Assembly: GCA_947483455.1 (NCBI GenBank)
Contig: CANKNK010000149.1
Location: forward strand, 1-5,201
DNA: 5,201 nucleotides
Reading direction: 5' to 3'
From: Comamonadaceae bacterium
Lineage (GTDB): Bacteria; Pseudomonadota; Gammaproteobacteria; Burkholderiales; Burkholderiaceae_C
Part shown: positions 1 through 5,201 of the stretch, one piece after another
Position numbering within the stretch: position 1 is the stretch's first letter
Layout of the letters: the number at the start of each line of letters is the position of its first letter
The notes under the pieces: generated by a model
Databases searched by the model: none
The model's input: the letters and a program-made list of their open reading frames with translations, nothing else
What the model was told of the DNA's origin: nothing
Position numbers and translations under genes: made by a program

Positions 1-923
1 GCGCGTACGCCGCCCGATAGCTCGATCTGCGAGGTCAGTTGGTAACGCGCCACCGCCATCGCCATGCTTTGCTCGGCCCCGCTAGTGAGCAAGCTGTCAT
101 CGGTTGCTGAGTCCGTCAAGGCACTGAAAGGCCCGTGACCCCAAGCCAAAGGTTTCCCGTTTTTTGCGTTTTGGTAAATGGCATCCACTACCAAGTCGCC
201 TTGGTGGTATTGCGCATACAGCTCAATGAGCAAGGGTTTGTTTTTCGTGAATGCGGTGTTGCCTTGGTCGATCGTGGCTTCCAGCACCAGGTCGCCGTTC
301 ATCACATCCAAGGGACGTGTGGTGACACGAATGGCATTGCCCAACATGCCATAGCCGGCACCGCTGCCCGCCCATTCATTGGACAGGCCGATGTTGGTGC
401 CATAGGGGTAGTCCGCCACCGCCCAGCCACGCGCCGTCATGCTGCCAATAGCGACGCGGCCATAGTCTTCGTGGCTGATAGCGATATTTTTTTCGTACCA
501 AATGTTCGGATCAAACGCCATGTCGCGGTCGATGGACCTGAGCGAATCGGCCACATTGCCGGCGCCGCCGCGAAAGCGCTGGCTGAGCAAAGCACTGGCG
601 GTAAAACCTTGGCCCAGGTTGTACTTGGCACCCAGCCAGGGCTGGAACAAGATGGTGGTCTGCGCCATGGTTTTGTATTCTTTGCCATTGACCAGCTCAT
701 CGGCCCAAATGCGCTGCTTGTCTTCCAGCGGGAAGAGCGCACAGTCCTTGCATTGGTTGCTGCTCATGGCAGTTTCCATCTTGGCAAAGCCGGTTAGGCT
801 GAACATGCCATCGGGACCGAAATCAATCGCATAGCTGGATGCGGACAAACTCAGCAAGGCGCCGGCCAGGGTCAGTCGCATGCCGCTAGGGCGCAAGAGG
901 AGGGTTTTGCTTGAGATGCTCAT
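1..923 (-). CDS. Porin-like outer-membrane beta-barrel protein, 5' part (runs off left edge)
   Basis: Reading the minus strand from ATG at 923-921 gives 307 codons without a stop, reaching the window edge, so the C-terminus is missing. Residues 1-32 look like a Sec signal peptide: basic n-region (K6, R11, R16), hydrophobic stretch LTLAGALLSLSAS, probable cleavage after SSYA (A32). The mature part alternates polar and hydrophobic or aromatic residues and is rich in Gly, Tyr, Trp and Asn, as in beta-barrel strands (for example ISHEDYGRVAIGSMTARGW, which resembles the Gly-rich strand motif of general porins). It has no TonB box or plug that I can see, so a TonB-independent porin is more likely than a TonB receptor. 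It is divergent from a GH81 glucanase and shares its operator type, so passage of beta-glucan oligosaccharides is an inferred role. An odd CxxC (C58, C61) lies near the mature N-terminus. No Shine-Dalgarno precedes the ATG. M15 is an alternative start that would leave an 18-residue signal peptide. The exact porin family is not recognised. Confidence 0.8.
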   Translation of the reverse strand, partial: MSISSKTLLLRPSGMRLTLAGALLSLSASSYAIDFGPDGMFSLTGFAKMETAMSSNQCKDCALFPLEDKQRIWADELVNGKEYKTMAQTTILFQPWLGAKYNLGQGFTASALLSQRFRGGAGNVADSLRSIDRDMAFDPNIWYEKNIAISHEDYGRVAIGSMTARGWAVADYPYGTNIGLSNEWAGSGAGYGMLGNAIRVTTRPLDVMNGDLVLEATIDQGNTAFTKNKPLLIELYAQYHQGDLVVDAIYQNAKNGKPLAWGHGPFSALTDSATDDSLLTSGAEQSMAMAVARYQLTSQIELSGGVR

Positions 924-944
924 GGTATGGGTGTGCCAAAATGT

Positions 945-960
945 ATGAAAGCGCTTTCAT
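945..960. promoter_or_regulatory. LacI-family-type operator, porin side
   Basis: A perfect 16-bp palindrome, ATGAAAGCGCTTTCAT, with a central CG step. The 14-bp core TGAAAGCGCTTTCA fits the general LacI-family / catabolite-responsive-element pattern TGWNANCGNTNNCA. It lies 21 bp from the porin start codon and would cover the likely transcription start of that gene, which fits repression. A 17-bp identical copy occurs at 1093-1109. The regulator is not encoded in this window, so its identity is inferred from the shape of the site only. Confidence 0.8.
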
Positions 961-964
961 TCTA
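959..964 (-). promoter_or_regulatory. Possible -10 element of the porin gene
   Basis: On the minus strand this reads TAGAAT, five of six matches to TATAAT, and it overlaps the edge of the operator by two bases. Transcription would start roughly at 950-953, inside the palindrome, giving a leader of about 28 nt. No good -35 hexamer is found 16-18 bp upstream, so the call is weak. Confidence 0.35.
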
Positions 965-991
965 ATGGCATGCTGCGCGTTTCGGGGGATA

Positions 992-1019
992 GGCAAGCTA
1001 GGGTTTCCCCTTGCTTGCC
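992..1019. repeat. Inverted repeat with 7-bp arms in the divergent intergenic region
   Basis: GGCAAGC at 992-998 pairs perfectly with GCTTGCC at 1013-1019 across a 14-base loop. The + strand continues into an A-run (1022-1027), not a T-run, and on the minus strand the T-run lies before the stem, so neither direction looks like an intrinsic terminator. It may be a protein-binding site or chance. Confidence 0.4.
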
Positions 1020-1083
1020 GCAAAAAAGGCCGCCCGCATTGTGTGGCAGCTGCCGCGGCTGCCAAACCTATGGAAAACCCTAG
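998..1083. repeat. Wide inverted repeat CTAGGGTTT(T)CC
   Basis: CTAGGGTTTCC at 998-1008 is repeated in inverted orientation as GGAAAACCCTAG at 1072-1083. The arms match except for one extra base in the right arm. They lie between the two operators and enclose the hairpin-like repeat at 1044-1064. Their role is unknown; a second regulator site in two orientations is one possibility. Confidence 0.45.
1044..1064. repeat. Inverted repeat TGGCAGC-N7-GCTGCCA
   Basis: Perfect 7-bp arms at 1044-1050 and 1058-1064 flank a 7-base spacer. The left arm is also part of a 10-bp palindrome GGCAGCTGCC (1045-1054). The site lies near the middle of the divergent region. It could bind a dimeric regulator or be a chance GC-rich structure; no T-run follows on either strand. 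Confidence 0.4.
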
Positions 1084-1092
1084 TTCCGGATC

Positions 1093-1110
1093 TATGAAAG
1101 CGCTTTCATA
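1093..1110. promoter_or_regulatory. LacI-family-type operator, GH81 side
   Basis: A perfect 18-bp palindrome, TATGAAAGCGCTTTCATA, with the same core as the site at 945-960 and identical to it over 17 bases. It lies 61 bp before the GH81 start codon and overlaps a possible -10 element. The centres of the two sites are 149 bp apart, about 14.2 helical turns, so one repressor could bridge them. Binding by a LacI-family protein is inferred from the TGAAAGCGCTTTCA core. Confidence 0.82.
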
Positions 1111-1112
1111 AT
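1107..1112 (+). promoter_or_regulatory. Possible -10 element of the GH81 gene
   Basis: CATAAT matches TATAAT at five of six positions and overlaps the right edge of the operator by four bases. The hexamer 17 bp upstream (TTCCGG, 1084-1089) is a poor -35. If used, transcription would start near 1119 and leave a leader of about 50 nt. Confidence 0.35.
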
Positions 1113-1162
1113 CGCTACGGTAAAAACCCATCGTTGGTCAGGCCCGCGCGCTTGCCCGGAAC

Positions 1163-1168
1163 AGGAAA
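1163..1168 (+). promoter_or_regulatory. Ribosome binding site of the GH81 gene
   Basis: AGGAAA lies at normal spacing before the ATG at 1172. It fixes that start, which also gives a canonical signal peptide. Confidence 0.7.
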
Positions 1169-1171
1169 CCC

Positions 1172-3436
1172 ATGCCGTCTATCCGCCCCTTGTGCCTTGG
1201 TTTGCTTTGCGCCTGCGCCGCCTCTTTTGCCGTGCAGGCACAGACCGTCAAAGCCGGGGCGGGTGCCTACACCCTCGCCCCCAAGGCGGCGGACCGGGTG
1301 GTACCCGCCGCGCCTTACCGCACGCCGGCGATGCTCAAGCGCGCCGCGCCGAGCAACCAGTGGTATTCGGCCCTGGTCTATAGCGACAAGCCAGAGGTTT
1401 TGTTTGCCCACCCCTTGACCATCTTGCCTAGCAGTGCCGGGATCGAGTTTGCGTTGCCTAGCAAAACCATAGTACCCACCGAGCGGCGCGACGTGGAAAT
1501 CCACTACCCCCACCAAGACGGCTTGCTGCTCTCGCCCACCGGCGTCACGCTGGAGCGCCCCAAGCTGGCAAATGCCAGCGACTGGGCCATCGACATCGCC
1601 TGGGGCCCCAACGATGCTGCCATGACCGCCACCGTGGCCCACGGCAGTCCCTTTGTCTCTTTGCAAATCCCCAAAGGCAATGTGCGCCTTCAATTGCCCT
1701 TTGCTGCCACCCGCGTGCCGCATGCGGACGCGCGGGTATTGGCTTTGCGCCTCAAGGGCAAGTCTTATGCCTTGTTCGGCCCCAGCGGCGTGCGCTGGGA
1801 ACAAGTTTCAGGCACGGAATGGATAGGCCACTTGCCCGAAGGCAAAGGCTACGCCTCGGCCGCGGCATTGCCGGACGACAGCGCAACTACCTTGGATTTA
1901 TTCACCCGCCATGCTTATGCGTTTTTGCAGGACACGCGGGTGGACTGGCAGTTTGACGAAGCCGCCAGCCGCGTGCGCAGCACCTTTGTCGCTACCGCGC
2001 GCAGCATGGAAGGGCCGGATGTGCCGCCACTTTTGGGTTTGTTCCCCCACCAGTGGCACAACAACAGCGCCTTGCAAGGCAAGCTCGGCCCTGCGTTTGA
2101 AACCCTGCGCGGGCCTATCAAGCTGCTGGCCGCCAAGCAATTTGAACTCACGCGCACCTACAACGGCTTTGTGCCTTTTTGGCCCGGCGTGCCCGAGCAA
2201 ACCCGCAGCGCGCAATTGCGCGATCTCATGAAAACCGATGTGCGCAACGCCCGGCGCATGATGCTGGAAATAGGCGTGGGTCCCTACTGGCAAGGCAAAG
2301 GCTTGCAGCGTATATCCAAGCTGATGGACGTGGTCGAGCAACAGGGCGACCTAGACGCGCGCGACCAGCTACTCAAGCACATGAAAACGCGCATCGAACA
2401 ATGGTTTTCCGGTAACGACAACAAAACCTATTTTCACTACGACAAAGCGCAAGGCACGGTCGCGTCCTACCCCGAAGAATATTTTGCGGTCGAGCAAATG
2501 AACGACCACCATTTCCACTACGGCTACTGGATACGCACCATGGCCGAAATCGCGCTGCGCGACCCGCAATGGGCTTCTAAAGCGCAGTGGGGCGGTATGG
2601 TGGATTTGCTCGTGGCCGACATCGCCACCCCGCGCCGGGGGGCAGCAGATTTTCCCTTTGTGCGCAACTTTGATCCCTACGAAGGCCACTCCTGGGCCTC
2701 AGGTATCGGCCTGGGCCCATTCGGCAACAACCAAGAGTCGTCCTCCGAGGCCATCAACGCCTGGGCGGGCCTGATTTTGTGGGCCGAAGTCACCGGCGAC
2801 AAAGCCTTGCGTGACCTAGGCATCTACCTCTACACCTCCGAGATCGAGGCCATCAATTACTACTGGTTTGATATCCACCGCCTGGTCTTTCCACCCGAAT
2901 ACAAAAACGTGGAAACCAGCATGCTGTTTGGCGGCAAGTACGCGCACAACACCTGGTGGATTGACGAGCCGCGCCAAATCAAAGGCATCAATCTGCTTCC
3001 CATCACCACCGCGTCCACCTACTTGGGGCGCGATGGGGCTTTTGTGAAGCGCAGCCTGGCCACGCTCAAACCGGAAACCGAAGTGTTTGCCGCGCGTGGC
3101 AAAGCCGCCAAGCCCATAGACATTTGGCAAGACCTGTTTGCCAAATACATGGCCACCGCCGATCCGCAGGCCGCTTTGGCCATGTGGGACCGTTGGGGCT
3201 CTTTTGAGTTGGGCGACACCCGCAGCCACGCCTTGCATTGGATGCTCAGCCTGCAAACCATGGGCACGCCTGACTTTGCAACCACCGCCAACACCACGCT
3301 CTACAGCGTATTCCAACGCGCAGACGGCAGCAAAACCTACCTGGCCTACAACCCCGGCGCACAGCCCCTGACGGTGCGGTTCAGCGATGGCAAAAGCCTG
3401 CAAGTGGCGCCGCGCACGCTGGGTAGCACGCAGTAA
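1172..3436 (+). CDS. Secreted GH81 endo-beta-1,3-glucanase
   Basis: A complete 754-residue enzyme that should cleave internal beta-1,3-glucosidic bonds in laminarin-, callose- or curdlan-like glucans. Members of family GH81 act with inversion. Residues 1-23 form a Sec signal peptide with likely cleavage after VQA (A23); no lipobox is seen. Family marks appear in order: SNQWYS at 61-66, NDHHFHYGYW from 444, FDPYEGHSWASG from 500, and GNNQESSSEAINAW from 518. From knowledge of the family, the Asp of the DHHFHYG motif (D445) is the probable general acid and the Glu pair E522/E526 holds the probable base; I did not verify this by alignment. The N-terminal part should be the beta-sandwich and the C-terminal half the (alpha/alpha)6 barrel. 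No appended carbohydrate-binding domain is evident. The start is supported by AGGAAA at 1163-1168, five to six bases before the ATG. The gene is divergent from the porin, lies behind an operator, and is followed 85 bp later by a GH16 gene. Confidence 0.95.
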   Translation: MPSIRPLCLGLLCACAASFAVQAQTVKAGAGAYTLAPKAADRVVPAAPYRTPAMLKRAAPSNQWYSALVYSDKPEVLFAHPLTILPSSAGIEFALPSKTIVPTERRDVEIHYPHQDGLLLSPTGVTLERPKLANASDWAIDIAWGPNDAAMTATVAHGSPFVSLQIPKGNVRLQLPFAATRVPHADARVLALRLKGKSYALFGPSGVRWEQVSGTEWIGHLPEGKGYASAAALPDDSATTLDLFTRHAYAFLQDTRVDWQFDEAASRVRSTFVATARSMEGPDVPPLLGLFPHQWHNNSALQGKLGPAFETLRGPIKLLAAKQFELTRTYNGFVPFWPGVPEQTRSAQLRDLMKTDVRNARRMMLEIGVGPYWQGKGLQRISKLMDVVEQQGDLDARDQLLKHMKTRIEQWFSGNDNKTYFHYDKAQGTVASYPEEYFAVEQMNDHHFHYGYWIRTMAEIALRDPQWASKAQWGGMVDLLVADIATPRRGAADFPFVRNFDPYEGHSWASGIGLGPFGNNQESSSEAINAWAGLILWAEVTGDKALRDLGIYLYTSEIEAINYYWFDIHRLVFPPEYKNVETSMLFGGKYAHNTWWIDEPRQIKGINLLPITTASTYLGRDGAFVKRSLATLKPETEVFAARGKAAKPIDIWQDLFAKYMATADPQAALAMWDRWGSFELGDTRSHALHWMLSLQTMGTPDFATTANTTLYSVFQRADGSKTYLAYNPGAQPLTVRFSDGKSLQVAPRTLGSTQ

Positions 3437-3450
3437 TCCGCCATGCCAAC

Positions 3451-3470
3451 GGGGGCTGGCCTAGACCCCC
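3451..3470 (+). other. Short GC hairpin between the GH81 and GH16 genes
   Basis: GGGGG at 3451-3455 can pair with CCCCC at 3466-3470 across a 10-base loop, 14 bases after the GH81 stop codon. No T-run follows, so it is not a convincing intrinsic terminator. It could act as a 3' stabilising or attenuating structure within a two-gene transcript, or be chance. Confidence 0.25.
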
Positions 3471-3521
3471 ATCGTGGACTGTCATTGGGGCAGCCCTTGT
3501 GACCATTCACGAAAGCATGGA

Positions 3522-5201
3522 ATGACATTGCATCTCCCTAGCGCACTCCTGGCGCTTTGCCTCAGCCTGACGTTCTTGAGCGCATGCGGCGGTGGCACCA
3601 CGAGTCCCGTGGACAACCCCCCTGCTGCCAATGCGCAGCAAACACCGCCCAGTGGATCAGTGCAGACGCCTGCACCTACCGTCCCGGCAGACGATTGGGT
3701 ATTGGATTGGAGCGACGAGTTCAATGGCAATAGCCTGGACAGCGCGGTCTGGACGGCGGATCTGGGCTCGGGTGGTTGGGGCAATAGCGAATCGCAGTAC
3801 TACAAAGCGCAAAACGCCGTGGTCGCTGGCGGTCTACTCACCATCACTGCCAAGCGGGAAACCGCAGGCGATGCACCCTATACCTCTGCGCGCATTCAAA
3901 CTTCGCGTAAACAAAGTTTTACCTATGGCCGTTTTGAAATGCGCGCCAAACTGCCGGCTACCCAAGGTATGTGGCCGGCCTTCTGGCTGTTGGGCAATAG
4001 CTGCAACGCCTGGGGCCTGTATGGCGGCACGGTCAACTGGCCCGCATGCGGCGAGATCGACATCATGGAAATGATTGGTGGCTCCACCGGCAACGCCAGC
4101 GACTACACCACCTACGGTACCTTGCACTACCTCAACGCCGCCAACTACAACCCTGCCTTGAGCATCGGCTACCGCAACGCCACTCAACTTAGCGACGACT
4201 TCCATGTGTACCGCATGGACTGGACGCCGCAAAGCTTTACCTGGTACATCGATGGCGTGGCCTTTGGCACCCGCCTGATCACGCCCGATATGGAGGAGTT
4301 TCATAAACCATACTTCATCTTGCTGAACCTCGCCGTTGGCGGCAACTGGGGCGGCTGGGCCAACAGCACGACGGTTTTTCCGCAAACCTATGCCATCGAC
4401 TACGTGCGCCACTACACCCGCCCCTGGCCCGCCAAAGGCAGCGCGGCGGGCCTGCCCTCGGTATGGCATTTGGGCGCCGACCCCAAACTTTCCGCAGCCG
4501 CTGGCACCACCACGGGTGCGCAACCCCTGGTCACCCTGGCCGATGCTGCTTTGTCCTGGTACACCCCCTATCTAAGCGGAAGCTTTGACGCCGGCGCCTG
4601 GGCGGCGCAGGTATGGACGCTGGCACCGTCCGGCTCTGCCCCGGTGCGCGCGCGCATTTACCGCCGCCGCGCCGACGGCACGGAAATATTGCTCGGCGAA
4701 GCCCAGGTCGACCCCCTCACCAGCGGCAGCGGCAACCACAGCACCCGATTCAACTTCACCGGTATTGCTGCCCAAAGCCTGAGCAACGAGACCATCCGCC
4801 TAGAGCTGAGCAAGCTCAGCGGGCCCGCCCTGAAGCTGGTGGTCAATGGCAACGACTTCGACTCCTACCTCAGCATGCCCTGGAGCACCAGCGGTAGCAC
4901 CGGTAGCTACCCCACGCAGACGGCCGTGCCTTTCCCCGTACCCGTAGCCAGCACCCCGACAGGCGGCAACCCGGTTGCGGCACCGGCGACCCTGGGTGTG
5001 TATGCGGACATCCCCTTCGCCGGTACGTGGGCTGGCACCAGCGCGCCGCAGGTCTATGTCGGCGGCGTAGCGCAGGAAGTGCAGACCGACGCGTTTGAGG
5101 GCAGCCACGCCATCAGCTTTAGCCTGAGCCGCGACGGCGCCGGCTGGCAAATCCTGGGCGCTAGCCAGGATCTGAGCGCCTACGCCCAGTTGCACTTCAA
5201 A
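3522..5201 (+). CDS. Lipoprotein GH16 laminarinase with extra C-terminal domains (runs off right edge)
   Basis: The frame from ATG at 3522 is open for 560 codons to the window edge, so the gene is 3'-truncated here. Residues 1-22 are a lipoprotein signal with lipobox LSAC (lipidated C22), followed by GGG and a Pro/Thr/Ala/Ser-rich linker to about 57. The GH16 catalytic domain spans about 59-300. It shows WSDEFNG (63-69), the YGRFEMRAKLP strand, GMWPAFWLLG (149-158), the active site GEIDIMEM with nucleophile E178, D180 and acid/base E183, and the closing AIDYVRHY strand (291-298). C161 and C176 may form a disulfide just before the active site. This retaining family hydrolyses beta-1,3 or mixed beta-glucans; the bulged ExDxxE motif and the GH81 neighbour favour laminarinase. 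Residues about 314-454 form a second, beta-rich domain I cannot name. After a Ser/Thr/Pro linker (about 455-490), a third domain begins (GVYADIPFAGTW...), possibly a carbohydrate-binding beta-sandwich. No strong Shine-Dalgarno precedes the start (only GAAAG, 3511-3515), but the lipobox position supports it. Confidence 0.92.
   Translation, partial: MTLHLPSALLALCLSLTFLSACGGGTTSPVDNPPAANAQQTPPSGSVQTPAPTVPADDWVLDWSDEFNGNSLDSAVWTADLGSGGWGNSESQYYKAQNAVVAGGLLTITAKRETAGDAPYTSARIQTSRKQSFTYGRFEMRAKLPATQGMWPAFWLLGNSCNAWGLYGGTVNWPACGEIDIMEMIGGSTGNASDYTTYGTLHYLNAANYNPALSIGYRNATQLSDDFHVYRMDWTPQSFTWYIDGVAFGTRLITPDMEEFHKPYFILLNLAVGGNWGGWANSTTVFPQTYAIDYVRHYTRPWPAKGSAAGLPSVWHLGADPKLSAAAGTTTGAQPLVTLADAALSWYTPYLSGSFDAGAWAAQVWTLAPSGSAPVRARIYRRRADGTEILLGEAQVDPLTSGSGNHSTRFNFTGIAAQSLSNETIRLELSKLSGPALKLVVNGNDFDSYLSMPWSTSGSTGSYPTQTAVPFPVPVASTPTGGNPVAAPATLGVYADIPFAGTWAGTSAPQVYVGGVAQEVQTDAFEGSHAISFSLSRDGAGWQILGASQDLSAYAQLHFK

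Noticed and set aside
135..797. 220-codon open frame on the plus strand opposite the porin gene
   Set aside because: It is antisense to a long minus-strand frame with a clear signal peptide and barrel-like composition; its product has no recognisable domain and low-complexity Val/Ala/His content typical of a shadow frame.
886..1131. Short open frames on both strands across the divergent intergenic region (also 911-1111 plus)
   Set aside because: They cover the operators and repeats, lack good ribosome-binding sites and give no recognisable protein. The ATGs come partly from the palindromes (ATGAAAGCGC).
1115..1804. 229-codon open frame on the minus strand inside the GH81 gene
   Set aside because: Antisense shadow caused by GC-rich codon bias; the plus frame carries all the GH81 motifs.
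3451..3470. Intrinsic terminator after GH81
   Set aside because: The 5-bp G:C stem has a 10-base loop and is followed by ATCGTGG rather than a T-run; kept only as a low-confidence hairpin.
3504..3524. Third LacI-type operator before the GH16 gene
   Set aside because: Only one half-site-like GAAAGC (3511-3516) is present; the other half does not match GCTTTCA, and the same bases are more simply a weak ribosome-binding site.
3834..4523. 229-codon open frame on the minus strand inside the GH16 gene
   Set aside because: Antisense shadow of a frame with the GH16 active site GEIDIMEM.
1..5201. CRISPR arrays, tRNA or rRNA genes, insertion sequences
   Set aside because: No regularly spaced direct repeats, no tRNA-like cloverleaf or rRNA sequence, no transposase frame or terminal inverted repeats were seen.

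Overview
This window looks like part of a beta-1,3-glucan (laminarin-, callose- or curdlan-type) utilisation locus from a Gram-negative proteobacterium. The GC content is moderately high, the signal peptides are Sec and lipoprotein type, and a porin-like outer-membrane protein is present. My best guess is a Burkholderiales (Comamonadaceae, Rhodoferax-like) betaproteobacterium. That placement rests on general impression, not on a search.

Layout: (1) Positions 1-923, minus strand: the 5' part (307 codons) of a porin-like outer-membrane beta-barrel protein gene, which runs off the left edge. (2) Positions 924-1171: a 248-bp divergent intergenic region. It carries two copies of a near-perfect LacI-family-type palindrome (core TGAAAGCGCTTTCA), one next to each divergent gene, and several further inverted repeats between them. 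(3) Positions 1172-3436, plus strand: a complete, secreted glycoside hydrolase family 81 endo-beta-1,3-glucanase of 754 residues. (4) Positions 3437-3521: an 85-bp gap without a convincing terminator. (5) Positions 3522-5201, plus strand: a lipoprotein glycoside hydrolase family 16 laminarinase. It is open to the right edge (at least 560 residues) and has at least two extra non-catalytic domains after the catalytic one.

How the parts would work together (inference): the lipid-anchored GH16 enzyme and the secreted GH81 enzyme cut beta-1,3-glucan into oligosaccharides. The divergent porin would let these through the outer membrane. One LacI-family regulator, not encoded in this window, would bind both operators and switch the two directions together, possibly through a DNA loop. 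The most notable points are the twin operators and the unassigned C-terminal domains of the GH16 protein. The enzyme families themselves are well known.
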